Of a DNA stretch of 64,000 nt, positions 17,347 through 27,142 are shown piece after piece (position 1 is the stretch's first letter; the number at the start of each line of letters is the position of its first letter). Source of the stretch: Paenibacillus sp. FSL H8-0332 (GTDB lineage Bacteria > Bacillota > Bacilli > Paenibacillales > Paenibacillaceae); contig NZ_CP150145.1 in NCBI RefSeq assembly GCF_037963835.1, forward strand, positions 3,410,001 to 3,474,000. The letters are read 5' to 3'. The notes beneath the pieces were generated by a model. The model had not been told where the DNA came from and did no database searches. It saw nothing but the letters and a program-made list of their open reading frames with translations. The position numbers were made by a program, and so were the translations under genes.

Positions 17347-18810
17347 ATGAGAATATTTGAGATACTTTTAGTTCTATCCTGTTTCGCGCTACTCGCAGAT
17401 CTATTGTTTATCAGAAGAGGGGCAAAGACAACAGGACTGGTTTTGGGAATAGGAAGCAGCGTTATATTGGTAGTTCAATTATTTGTAGAGGGATACAGAT
17501 GGCAGTTGCTTTTGGTATACATGATGACGGTGTTACTCATACTCATCGTTATACTCAGGCATTTAGGCAAGATGGGGAATATAGGGAATATAAAAGCAGG
17601 GAAGCTGTTGAAATATAGTTCATCTTCCATCATCGTCATTCTGCTTGTTATATCTACCGGCTTGTCTGTATACTTGCCAGTCTTTCATTTGCCGAAGCTT
17701 GAAGGTCCGGAGAAGGTGGGTACTCAAACCTTTCATTTTACAGATCAGAACAGAGATGAAATCTTAACTGAAGATCCTAGCGATAAGAGGGAACTAATGG
17801 TTCAAGTGTGGTACCCTACTGCAAATAGCAGTAACAAGAAGAGTGAAGCTCTTTTTCCAAAAGATAAAGAAATGTTCAAAAAGTATATCCAGACCTATTC
17901 TAATTCATTAAACCTACCAGACTTTGTATTCGATTACTGGAAGTATAGTAAAACCAACTCTTATGAAAATGTAGAAATATTGCCTTCTACAAGTCCTTAT
18001 CCTGTGGTACTGCTATCTCACGGTATGGGAACCAGTCGGGTTCTACATGCTTCACAGGCCGAGAATCTCGCCAGTCATGGGTATATCGTGGTCACCATCG
18101 ATCATACGTATAGCACCTTTGCTACCATTTTTCCGGATGGCCGTGTAACGGACTATACAACCAAGACGACTACCGTAGAAGATCGCAGAAGAATTGGTGA
18201 TATATGGACGAAAGATGTGGAGTTTGTAATCAACCAAATTGAAAAGCTAAATTCAGGTGCAGTCGAAAGTCAGTTTAAAGGAAAAATAGATCTAAATCAT
18301 CTAGGCGTAATGGGGCATTCCTTCGGGGGGGCAACGGCGTTTAATACTACTTATGTAGATCCTAGAATCAAGGCCGGAGTCAATATGGACGGGTCACTGA
18401 TCGAAGTGGAACATAGAGATGATCTAAACAAGCCGTTTATGTTCATAAGATCGGGAAGCTTTAAAGACTGGTTAACAGATTTTAAGAAGGATACCAATCC
18501 GGATAACGAAGTCACTAAACAACTTGCAGAAGAGCTGCACATTATTAAAAATGTGATCAATCAGGGAGGGCGTGCAGTTTATGTTGAAGGTACCGAACAC
18601 TTCAATTTCACGGACCTTCAATTCTATTCTGAGCTGATCAAACTGACTGGAATCACAGGCGATATAAATGGTAAAAGAGGATCAGACCTCGTAAATCAAT
18701 ATGTCCTCGATTTCTTTAATAAGCAGTTGAAAGGAGAAGGGGGACAACTGATTGAGGGTCCCAATGACAGCTATCCAGAGGTGAAATTTATAAAGCCGGA
18801 AGACCTTTAA
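17347..18810 (+). CDS. Membrane-anchored alpha/beta hydrolase, PAF-acetylhydrolase-like
   Basis: This is a 487-residue protein. The first ~115 residues contain about four hydrophobic segments, the last ending at LPVFHLP, so the catalytic domain follows a membrane anchor. The catalytic part resembles the platelet-activating-factor acetylhydrolase group. It has an oxyanion segment LLSHGMGTSR, nucleophile elbow GHSFGG, an Asp-containing region after VNMDGS, and a late His in EGTEHFNFTD. It probably cleaves a lipid or ester substrate at the membrane. The start at 17347 follows GAGAGGGTG; the frame is open upstream to 17245 but without a ribosome site. It is convergent with the PPTase gene. Confidence 0.8.
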   Translation: MRIFEILLVLSCFALLADLLFIRRGAKTTGLVLGIGSSVILVVQLFVEGYRWQLLLVYMMTVLLILIVILRHLGKMGNIGNIKAGKLLKYSSSSIIVILLVISTGLSVYLPVFHLPKLEGPEKVGTQTFHFTDQNRDEILTEDPSDKRELMVQVWYPTANSSNKKSEALFPKDKEMFKKYIQTYSNSLNLPDFVFDYWKYSKTNSYENVEILPSTSPYPVVLLSHGMGTSRVLHASQAENLASHGYIVVTIDHTYSTFATIFPDGRVTDYTTKTTTVEDRRRIGDIWTKDVEFVINQIEKLNSGAVESQFKGKIDLNHLGVMGHSFGGATAFNTTYVDPRIKAGVNMDGSLIEVEHRDDLNKPFMFIRSGSFKDWLTDFKKDTNPDNEVTKQLAEELHIIKNVINQGGRAVYVEGTEHFNFTDLQFYSELIKLTGITGDINGKRGSDLVNQYVLDFFNKQLKGEGGQLIEGPNDSYPEVKFIKPEDL

Positions 18811-18886
18811 TATGAAATAATATACGATTTTGACATAATGATAACTGAAGCTATTGGAGGATATTCGCACCAAGACATTGTGAACC

Positions 18887-19576
18887 TCAATAGAGAGATC
18901 TATAGAGCTCACTGAGCTTAATAAAAGTGGCTGTTTCCGGCAGTGTGCAACAGCTTGAACAAGCGGCAGCTTTGTAGTCTGGGGCGATAGTATAGGTCTG
19001 TAAGTACATTGATTCTGCTTGTGTGATCAGACCAAAGCTGCCATCTTCACGCTGCTGTACCGTAAATGAATCAAGTGGCCGGGACAGCCCGGTGCCAATC
19101 GCCTTGACATAGCTTTCCTTCAATGTCCACAAGTCATAAAAAAAATCCTGCTGCTCTCCGGCAGACTTGCCCTGTAACGCCTCTCGCTCCTCCACAGAAA
19201 AAAACCGCTCCGCTATTTGAATATCTATAGGCCGTATCTGCTCAATATCTACTCCGAGAGAACCCTCATTCATTCCCCAGATCATCAGCACCCAATCTCC
19301 TGAATGAGACACATTATACTCAAAATCCGGCAGCCCAGACACCCCCGGTTTGCCGAATGCATTCTCCTCGAATTGAATATTTCCATTCCGTTGACCCAGC
19401 TGGCTGCAGAGGATGTAACGCACCAGTATCTCGCCAAATAAAGAACGATACGCATCTTCCTTATGGAAAAACCGGGCGAGCCGTGCACGACGTTCTTCTG
19501 TTACCTGTGCTGTAAAATAAGCATAGCTCTCCAGACTTAGCTGCTCCGGGAGCTTAAAAGCAAGAATTTTGGACAT
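18887..19576 (-). CDS. Sfp-type 4'-phosphopantetheinyl transferase (ClbA-like position)
   Basis: This 229-residue enzyme moves phosphopantetheine from CoA onto the serine of carrier proteins and so activates the NRPS and PKS carriers. The family signatures are present: GVDIEQIRP (Mg-binding Asp and Glu) and FFYDLWTLKESYVKAIGTGL, with the W-K-E-x-x-x-K pattern of Sfp enzymes. Its length suits the broad-specificity secondary-metabolism class. It lies divergent to the biosynthetic operon, as clbA does in the E. coli pks island. ATG at 19576 is preferred (AGGTGTT six bases upstream); GTG 19585 and TTG 19582 are in frame. Confidence 0.93.
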   Translation of the reverse strand: MSKILAFKLPEQLSLESYAYFTAQVTEERRARLARFFHKEDAYRSLFGEILVRYILCSQLGQRNGNIQFEENAFGKPGVSGLPDFEYNVSHSGDWVLMIWGMNEGSLGVDIEQIRPIDIQIAERFFSVEEREALQGKSAGEQQDFFYDLWTLKESYVKAIGTGLSRPLDSFTVQQREDGSFGLITQAESMYLQTYTIAPDYKAAACSSCCTLPETATFIKLSELYRSLY

Positions 19577-19585
19577 ATCCAACAC

Positions 19586-19981
19586 CTGTCTTAGAAGATT
19601 TTGATTTGTTTTCGTTATTGTGAAGCTTGCGAAATATGCAGTCCGTTCTCAAAACAGGATAGCTATACGATTCTACGATTCTAGCATATTAATTTGAAGT
19701 CACTCTATACCTAAATTGATACTAATAGCACTTTCCGGAATTTGCGCATTATTTAACTACTGGCATATTACGACATAATCGGACGTCGAATGCTGTTGAT
19801 ACATAGACTATTTTATTATTTAACTTAAATTTAAAATAATAATTTTTATTGTTATATAGTCCTAAAGTATGGTATTTATTTAAATATTTTCATAGTATAG
19901 TAGGTAATATCAAGCCCTCGTCAAAATCAGTTTTAATACTACAATGATATTGAATATAAGCAATATTACGGGAGTGATCTC
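19586..19981. promoter_or_regulatory. Very AT-rich divergent regulatory region
   Basis: About 396 bases between the PPTase and the first synthase gene must hold both divergent promoters. The stretch 19800-19950 is markedly AT-rich (TTTATTATTTAACTTAAATT and similar), unlike the GC-richer synthase genes. TTGATA at 19796-19801 could be a -35 box, but no convincing -10 is correctly spaced. No coding sequence was seen. The last 13 bases carry the ribosome site GGGAGTGA for the first synthase. Confidence 0.5.
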
Positions 19982-22654
19982 ATGTCATTGGAGCACGAAT
20001 ATGATGATAATAAGGCGGATATTGCCATTATCGGCCTCTCCATCCGTCTGCCTGGAATTGATACCGTTTCCCAATTTTGGAATTTAATTCTGGCTGGCGA
20101 AGAGGTCGTTGCTGACACATCCTTACAGGATACAGTAGAAGTTACTTCTGCGGAGGGAAAGCACAACTTTATTTGCACAAACACCAACATCCGGAACATT
20201 GAGAATTTTGATGCTACATTCTTTAATTTCAATATCAGAGAGGCGTCTTTAATGGACCCGCAGCATCGTCTGCTGCTGGAGATGGCTTGGGAAGCACTGG
20301 AGGCAGCGGGATGTGATCCGGGAACCTATGAGGGTCTTATCGGGATGTATGCTGGTGTGTACGCGAACTATTATCAGATGTTCAACCTAATGCCGCTTCT
20401 TAATGGCAACAGAGCAGCCTCCGAACTCCAAATGCAGATCGCAAGTGAGAAAGACCATGCGGCGATGATGGCCGCTTACAAGCTAGGCCTTACCGGGCCA
20501 GTGCTGAATGTCCAGTCTGCCTGTTCCAGCTCGCTGGTTGCTGTACATTTGGCGTGTGAGAGTCTGCTCACTTACTCCAGTGACATGATGATATGCGGAG
20601 GGGCGACACTTGGCATTCCCCAAACCAACGGCTATTACTATCAAGATAATGGGTTGTTGTCTGCTGATGGGCATCTCAGGGCGTTCGATAAGCAGGCTAC
20701 TGGAACCCTATACAGCGACGGGGCAGGTTGCGTCGTACTGAAACGATACAGCGATGCCCTTGAGGATGGCGACACCATTTATGCTGTTATTAAAGGTTCT
20801 GCCGTCAATAATGACGGAGCCCTCAAAGCCGGATATACAGCTCCCGCTGTCACAGGTCAGATTCAGGTTATTGAACGCGCACAAATGAACGCTGACGTAA
20901 GCGCCAGGGACATCAGTTACATAGAAGCTCATGGTACCGGCACTCCTTTAGGAGATGCGATTGAGCTTGAAGCACTGCATGAGGTATTTGCCAGACATAC
21001 TGAAAAAAACGCTTTTTGTGCTTTGGGTTCGGTTAAATCTAACGTCGGTCACACGGGACCAGCCGCAGGTATCGTTGGGTTAATCAAGACCGTCATGGCC
21101 CTGCGAGAGAGAATACTGCCACCCGCTATTCACGCAGATACACCACATGACAGGTTGATGACCGGCCAGAGCCCGTTTTATCTGAATCCAGTTCCGCTGG
21201 AGTGGAGCAGCCCCAATCAACGGCGTCTGGCTGGGGTCAGCTCATTCGGGCTTGGAGGTACCAATGCACATGTTATCCTGCAAGAAGCACCGGCGTTGCC
21301 GAAGGGACCTTCCTTGCGGCGCAGCAAATTGTTCGTACTCTCCGCCAAAAGTGCAGAGGCGCTCAAGAGGAAAAAGCACTCCTTGCAGCAATTTCTAAGC
21401 CCGGCTTCAGAAGAGCTGTTAGCAGATGCAGCCTTTACATTGCAAACCGGACGGAAGCTGTTTGAGCACCGGGCCATTTGGCTATACGGCTGTGGAGGGG
21501 AGACAGAGTGGATGGAACGGGAGACTGGGAAGAAAGATGCCCCTGAGCTTGCGGGCATGCCCTTGTTCCACTTCCCGGATCTATCCAGTTTCGAGACTCC
21601 TGAGCTTGGGGAATGGATGGCTGAGGAAAAGGTATTCTACAGCAACTTCGTGCAGGGTAACAACCTGGCAGAGGAATGGTTCAGCAAGGGAGTTGAGGCA
21701 TTGCAGGCACAAGCCGCATACGCCTTAACCGTGCAGATCTCCTTATTCAAACTCTGGGAGAGCTGGGGAATCCATCCCTCGGGCTGCCAAGTTACAGGCA
21801 GCGGCTTATTTGCCGCCGCTTATGCCTGTGGCCTCCTGACTCATGAGGATGCTTTGTATCTGGGCAGCTCCTACACAGCCGCACTCGCAACTTCGGGGGA
21901 GGCGCAGGATACCATTGTCCGAAGCTACCGGCAACGCGTCTCCAGTATGAGAACGGGACCGATGAAAGTTCCGCTTGCAGCACCTCCGGGGAGGAGCCAG
22001 ATGACTCATGCAGAGTGGAGCAGTAGTGATTATTGGACAGCGTATCTCACGGATGCCCTGGAAGACGGAGCCTCAGTACAGACCAGCAGTAGGAATGAGA
22101 ACGATCGGCTGGTGCTGGATATGAATCTCGCTGAATCTTCGGGGAGTCATGGAACCACAGAATGGAAGAGCGTTTACCTTCTTCTCGGCAAAGTCTGGAT
22201 GGAAGGCTACCCCGTCAATTGGAAGGCTTATTATCAAGGGGAGCGCCGCCGCCGCATTGAATTGCCTGCCTATCCATTTGAAAGAACACGCTGCTGGGTG
22301 GAGCGTGATGATTCTGCACTGGATACTACGGGACCGCTTCAGCCCATGGTGGAACCCGTCAACTTGCGGCCAGAGCAGCTGGGTGGATACATCGCACCAA
22401 GAACAGAGGTTGAACGGGAGCTGGTTGCAGCTTGGGAGCTGTATCTGGGGGTGGCCCCGATCGGAATCAACGATAACTATTATGAACTGGGAGGCAACTC
22501 GCTGCTGGCAGCTTCCTTACATGCACATCTATGTGAACAGCTTTGCGTGACACTTAGACTTGAAGTTTTTTTGGAGCAGCAGACGATAGCCCGATTAGCC
22601 GAATCCATTGAATCCTGGAGATTGAATTCTATATCTGCGAAAGGCGGACACTGA
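19982..22654 (+). CDS. PKS module KS-AT*-carrier with dead AT remnant (ClbO-like)
   Basis: This 890-residue synthase begins with a complete ketosynthase (residues ~10-430): active Cys181 in VQSACSSSL, His in EAHGTGTPLGD and His in SNVGHTGPAAG. The region that should be an acyltransferase is short and degenerate. There is no GQGxQ motif, and the nucleophile elbow GHSxGE is replaced by TGSGLFAA. A carrier domain with Ser840 (ELGGNSLLAA) closes the protein. The module therefore needs an extender delivered in trans, presumably by the discrete AT at 46117. By size, AT state and position beside ClbN/P/Q-like genes, the closest match known to me is ClbO. It is the first gene of the operon and ends one base before the next ATG. 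Confidence 0.85.
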   Translation: MSLEHEYDDNKADIAIIGLSIRLPGIDTVSQFWNLILAGEEVVADTSLQDTVEVTSAEGKHNFICTNTNIRNIENFDATFFNFNIREASLMDPQHRLLLEMAWEALEAAGCDPGTYEGLIGMYAGVYANYYQMFNLMPLLNGNRAASELQMQIASEKDHAAMMAAYKLGLTGPVLNVQSACSSSLVAVHLACESLLTYSSDMMICGGATLGIPQTNGYYYQDNGLLSADGHLRAFDKQATGTLYSDGAGCVVLKRYSDALEDGDTIYAVIKGSAVNNDGALKAGYTAPAVTGQIQVIERAQMNADVSARDISYIEAHGTGTPLGDAIELEALHEVFARHTEKNAFCALGSVKSNVGHTGPAAGIVGLIKTVMALRERILPPAIHADTPHDRLMTGQSPFYLNPVPLEWSSPNQRRLAGVSSFGLGGTNAHVILQEAPALPKGPSLRRSKLFVLSAKSAEALKRKKHSLQQFLSPASEELLADAAFTLQTGRKLFEHRAIWLYGCGGETEWMERETGKKDAPELAGMPLFHFPDLSSFETPELGEWMAEEKVFYSNFVQGNNLAEEWFSKGVEALQAQAAYALTVQISLFKLWESWGIHPSGCQVTGSGLFAAAYACGLLTHEDALYLGSSYTAALATSGEAQDTIVRSYRQRVSSMRTGPMKVPLAAPPGRSQMTHAEWSSSDYWTAYLTDALEDGASVQTSSRNENDRLVLDMNLAESSGSHGTTEWKSVYLLLGKVWMEGYPVNWKAYYQGERRRRIELPAYPFERTRCWVERDDSALDTTGPLQPMVEPVNLRPEQLGGYIAPRTEVERELVAAWELYLGVAPIGINDNYYELGGNSLLAASLHAHLCEQLCVTLRLEVFLEQQTIARLAESIESWRLNSISAKGGH

Positions 22655-22655
22655 C

Positions 22656-25600
22656 ATGGATCTTGTGAATAAGGCCTTGCATCGTTTAAGCCATCCCCAA
22701 AAGAGAATTTGGTATACCGAATGCCTTCATCCCCAGACAGCCGTACATCATATTGGTGGCTGTGTCCGTATTCACGGAACGCTCGATTTCCCCCGTTTGG
22801 AAACTTCGATCCAGCATGTGATTCAGTCTCATGATGGCCTGCGCCTGCGTTTGCAGGCACAAGACGGTGAACCGCAACAATATGTAGCGGATATTCATTC
22901 GCTACAGCCGTTGCCCCACTACGACTTCAGTTCATATGCCGATCCCCAGACGGTTTTTGAGAGGTGGGTGAAGACCGAAGCGGCCCAACGATTTGAGCTT
23001 TTCGATGCTCCTTTATACCACATCGCTACCTTCAAGGTGGGGGAGCTGAATAATGGTTTTCTCCTGAAAGCCCATCATATCATCTGCGACGGCTGGTCCA
23101 TGGACCTGCTGACCAGACAAATTCTCGGACATTATGAATCGCTGGGCAGGGAAGACATCTCTGACAGTGCTGTGTCCGAACCCTCCTATTTGACTTATCT
23201 CGATCTCGAAAATCAATACCTTAGCTCTCAGCGTTGTCAGAGCAACAAACAATTCTGGGAGAACAAATTTGATGTTCTTCCCGAACCGCTATTTGACAAA
23301 AGGGCCACTGCTCCCGCCGGCAGACGTTACACCCGCCTGCTCGACAAGCAGGCCACAGAGCAGATTACCCGTATTCTTCCAGAGCTTAATGTGTCATTGC
23401 CCCTATTTTTATCTGCCGCATTCGGTTTGGTATTAGGAAGGTATTACCAGAGAGAAGATGTAATCCTGTCTATACCCGTATCCAACCGCTCTTCTCACAC
23501 CAAGGGAACCGTTGGCATGTTCACTGGCAATCTGCCGCTGTCGCTGCATCTGAAGGAAGGCCTGTCCATCCGGGCATTTTTACAACGGGTACGCCGTGAA
23601 TATTCACGTAATCTCGCTAATCACAAGTATCCGTTCGATCTCCTTGCACAGCAGCTTCAGCTGCGGAAAAATGGGCATGGCAGCCTATACCAGGCCGCTG
23701 TGAATTATTATAATACCCACCTGTTAACCACCGTGGACAACATGAGGATTAGCAATGAGGAGTTCTACTCCGGCGAGCAGGCTTATCCCGTACAGTTGAT
23801 GATCAAGGACTGGTCTGAGGATGGCACGTTATTGTTCACTCTGGACTACCAGACTCAGATCATTGGCAAGGATGAGGCTGAAACGCTGGTGGACTGTCTC
23901 CTGCATGTATTGAATCAGATGGTGCATACTCCAGACCTCCCATTGAAGGAACTGACCCTGACTACCGAAAGGCAATGGAAACAAACCTTGATTCATTACA
24001 ATCAGCCTTCTATCCACAACTATTCACTTGAAAAGACGGTTATGGATCTATACGCAGAGCAGGTTCGGCTCCATCCCAACCGGATTGCCCTGAGCTGTGC
24101 AGAGGAGCAGCAGACCTTTGCAGAATTGGCGCAGCAGGTTAATTGCCTTGCGTCAGCACTGACCGCAGAATTCCCGCATGTGTCAGGCGTAATAGGTGTA
24201 CGGATGCATCATTCTCCCGAACTGGTCATTGCAATCCTGGCGATTCTTCAGTGCGGTGCGGCTTTTCTGCCGCTTGACCCCGGAGTTCCGCCCGCCAGAG
24301 CGGAGTATATGCTTCGAGACTCGGGGGCAATATGCCTGTTGACCGATCTGTCAGAGGAACCGGCTTCCGGCTGGCTTATCCCCACGCGCAATCCCCGGCA
24401 TCTGCTCCGGCATAGGCCGTTGTCTCAGGAGGCACAGCAGAGGTCGAGGCCTGAAGAAACAGCTTACATTCTATATACCTCGGGATCTACAGGAGCACCC
24501 AAAGGGGTAAAAGTTCTTCACTCTAACCTGGCCAACTATATCACTTGGGCAGCGGCAGAATACTTGACCTCGGAACACGAGGTGTTCGCCTTTTATTCCT
24601 CAATTGCCTTTGATCTGACGCTGACATCCTTATTCGTACCCCTAGTCAGCGGCACCCAGTTGAGGATATACCCCTCCAGTGGCGAGGACTATACCTTGAG
24701 CCGGATTCTGAACGAGAACAGGGCTACAGTAATCAAGCTTACCCCATCCCATCTTGCGCTTATGGGGCAAGAACGGAGGCCGAATGCTGCCTTGCGGACA
24801 CTGATTGTGGGCGGGGAGAGTCTCAAGACCGGTCTTGCGGCGGCTGTTCAGCAAGCCTACGGTCCTACTCTGGCTATTTATAACGAATACGGGCCAACGG
24901 AAGCAACCGTAGGCTGTATGATTTACCGTTATGATCCCTTAGCAGACAAGGGAGCAACCGTGCCTATCGGAGTACCTGCTGCAAATGCGAAGCTATATAT
25001 ATTGGATAGGGATTTGCGGCCCCTGCCTCCAGGCGCGAAGGGAGAACTCTACATTTCCGGCCCCGGTGTTGCAGATGGCTACGTCCATCAACCCGGGCTG
25101 ACGGCGGAACGCTTCTTGCCGGATGCAGTGAACAAAGGCAACCGGATGTATCGTACGGGGGATCTGGTCCGGTGGGGTGAAGGCGGTGTGATGGAATATA
25201 TCGGCCGCTGTGATACCCAGCTTAAGGTTAGAGGCTACCGAATCGAGACGGAAGAGATCGAACATCACCTGCTGGAGATGGAGGGTATCCGTAATGCAGT
25301 TGTCATGACGGAGGGTGAAGGTCCCGGCATGGAACTGGTCGCCTGTATTGTCGGAGGCTCGCTTACAGCGCTCAATATCCGCAGCCGTCTAGCAGGCATC
25401 CTGCCTGGATACATGGTCCCGGGACGTATCATTTTTAGAACAGAGATTCCGCTCACTGCTAATGGGAAGACCAATCGGAGACAGCTTGCACAAGAACTAG
25501 ATGACGCCGCAGTACAGGTCAAGGAGTACGAAGGGGGGGGCCAGACTGAATGGCTTTTATCCGCACTGCGGACCGTTCTGGAGCGTAAGGAAATCAGCCT

Positions 25601-27128
25601 GGAGGACCGTTTTTTCAATCTGGGCGGGGATTCCATCAAAGCCATTCAGATTTCAAGCCTACTCAAAAATCAAGGACTTCAACTCAGCGCGGCAGATATT
25701 CTGGATCATCCTCTCATTAGCGAAATGCTTCTGCATCTCACTGAAGATAAAGAGGTTCATACACAGGGGCCGCCGGAGGGAATCATCCCGTTGACACCGA
25801 TCCTGTCGTGGTTCTTCTCCCGTGAGCTTGCGAATGAAGACTACTATCTGCAATCGATGCTGCTGGAGATCCGGGAAGATATTGCCATGCATACCCTTGA
25901 AGACAGTGTAAGGCAGTTGATTCAGAACCATGACTCCTTGCGCTTGTATTATGACTCTGTAGAGCAGCAGCTCTCCTATAACAACGAACTTTCTGTGGCT
26001 AAGTTTCAGCCTAATGTACTTGATTTGACCGAATTTGATCCTACACAACGGGAGCAAGAGTTCCTGACGTATACCTCTGCACTGAAGGCAGGCATACGCC
26101 TTACTAAGCAGGATCAGTTCCCTTTCCGCGCCTGCTTAATTATTGAGCCGGGACGTGCTAATCGTCTGCTGCTAGCGGCTCACCATGTCTGTATAGACGG
26201 TGTCTCATGGCGGATTATTTTGGAGGATTTGGGACGATTGCTTCGGGGAGAACGCCAGTGGCTGCCCAAAACATCATCGTTCAAGCACTGGGCGCTGGCA
26301 CTGAGCGAACGCGCTGAACCGCTGGTCCAGCGGGAGCTGGAATATTGGAATGGAAATTACAACCTCCCAGATGATCATTGGCTTTGTTTTGGGCAACCGG
26401 GTAGTGGACGCACAACACTTCGTACGCTGACGTTCAGCCCTGCTGAAACGGGGCTATTGCTTGAACAGTGCCAGCAGATTAACGGTCTGCAGCCCCATGA
26501 GCTGCTGCAGACTGCACTTGCCCTGGCATTTCAGGATACCGGGAACTGGCAGACGCAGGTCATTTGGCTGGAAGGACATGGCCGGGAGCCCTTATTCCCT
26601 GACATGGATCTCTCGCGTACCACTGGCTGGTTCACCAGTCTGTATCCGGTCAGAATCACCGCTCAGGCCGGTACAACTGTAATCGAGAGGAGGGATAACA
26701 TCCTCCAACAGTTCAGGGCGGTGCCCCGCAAAGGTCTGGGATATGGCATTTTAGCTTATGGATTGGGACTGATTACACCGGCTGTTCCCCGGATTGTGTT
26801 CAATTATCTTGGGGAATTTCAGGAGGATTACGCGAATGGGCTGTTGCGTGTTCTGAATGAACCCACAGGACCGGATATAGCTGAAGACAATGCAACACCA
26901 TTCGTACTGGAGATCAACGCTTATATTCTGAAGCGCATACTGTATCTGGAGTTGCGTTCTCCCTCCAGTATGCCGGACAAGGTCATGGAGCAGTGGATGG
27001 AGCGGTATAAAGCCCACTTTGCAGAACTCCTCAGTCAACCGCCTGTTCATAGGGAGCCAAGCTGGACGCCCGCTGATTTTGATGCGGTGGATATAACGCA
27101 GGAGGAATTGGATTCGTTATTCAAGTAA
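22656..27128 (+). CDS. NRPS C-A(Asn)-PCP-E making an acyl-D-Asn prodrug starter (ClbN-like)
   Basis: This is a 1490-residue single-module synthetase. The condensation domain (~5-440) has HHxxxDG at His140-His141 and no module before it, which fits a starter C domain taking a fatty acyl group. The adenylation domain (~475-950) gives by eye the code D-L-T-K-I-G-E-V-G-K, an asparagine-type code. The carrier has Ser993 in LGGDSIKA, the GGDS form typical before epimerases. The epimerization domain (~1040-1480) has HHVCIDGVSW (His1176) and NYLGEF. The predicted product is N-acyl-D-asparaginyl thioester, the cap used in colibactin, zwittermicin and related prodrugs. The cognate peptidase gene follows immediately. 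Confidence 0.93.
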   Translation: MDLVNKALHRLSHPQKRIWYTECLHPQTAVHHIGGCVRIHGTLDFPRLETSIQHVIQSHDGLRLRLQAQDGEPQQYVADIHSLQPLPHYDFSSYADPQTVFERWVKTEAAQRFELFDAPLYHIATFKVGELNNGFLLKAHHIICDGWSMDLLTRQILGHYESLGREDISDSAVSEPSYLTYLDLENQYLSSQRCQSNKQFWENKFDVLPEPLFDKRATAPAGRRYTRLLDKQATEQITRILPELNVSLPLFLSAAFGLVLGRYYQREDVILSIPVSNRSSHTKGTVGMFTGNLPLSLHLKEGLSIRAFLQRVRREYSRNLANHKYPFDLLAQQLQLRKNGHGSLYQAAVNYYNTHLLTTVDNMRISNEEFYSGEQAYPVQLMIKDWSEDGTLLFTLDYQTQIIGKDEAETLVDCLLHVLNQMVHTPDLPLKELTLTTERQWKQTLIHYNQPSIHNYSLEKTVMDLYAEQVRLHPNRIALSCAEEQQTFAELAQQVNCLASALTAEFPHVSGVIGVRMHHSPELVIAILAILQCGAAFLPLDPGVPPARAEYMLRDSGAICLLTDLSEEPASGWLIPTRNPRHLLRHRPLSQEAQQRSRPEETAYILYTSGSTGAPKGVKVLHSNLANYITWAAAEYLTSEHEVFAFYSSIAFDLTLTSLFVPLVSGTQLRIYPSSGEDYTLSRILNENRATVIKLTPSHLALMGQERRPNAALRTLIVGGESLKTGLAAAVQQAYGPTLAIYNEYGPTEATVGCMIYRYDPLADKGATVPIGVPAANAKLYILDRDLRPLPPGAKGELYISGPGVADGYVHQPGLTAERFLPDAVNKGNRMYRTGDLVRWGEGGVMEYIGRCDTQLKVRGYRIETEEIEHHLLEMEGIRNAVVMTEGEGPGMELVACIVGGSLTALNIRSRLAGILPGYMVPGRIIFRTEIPLTANGKTNRRQLAQELDDAAVQVKEYEGGGQTEWLLSALRTVLERKEISLEDRFFNLGGDSIKAIQISSLLKNQGLQLSAADILDHPLISEMLLHLTEDKEVHTQGPPEGIIPLTPILSWFFSRELANEDYYLQSMLLEIREDIAMHTLEDSVRQLIQNHDSLRLYYDSVEQQLSYNNELSVAKFQPNVLDLTEFDPTQREQEFLTYTSALKAGIRLTKQDQFPFRACLIIEPGRANRLLLAAHHVCIDGVSWRIILEDLGRLLRGERQWLPKTSSFKHWALALSERAEPLVQRELEYWNGNYNLPDDHWLCFGQPGSGRTTLRTLTFSPAETGLLLEQCQQINGLQPHELLQTALALAFQDTGNWQTQVIWLEGHGREPLFPDMDLSRTTGWFTSLYPVRITAQAGTTVIERRDNILQQFRAVPRKGLGYGILAYGLGLITPAVPRIVFNYLGEFQEDYANGLLRVLNEPTGPDIAEDNATPFVLEINAYILKRILYLELRSPSSMPDKVMEQWMERYKAHFAELLSQPPVHREPSWTPADFDAVDITQEELDSLFK

Positions 27129-27142
27129 CAGGGGGGAATAAC

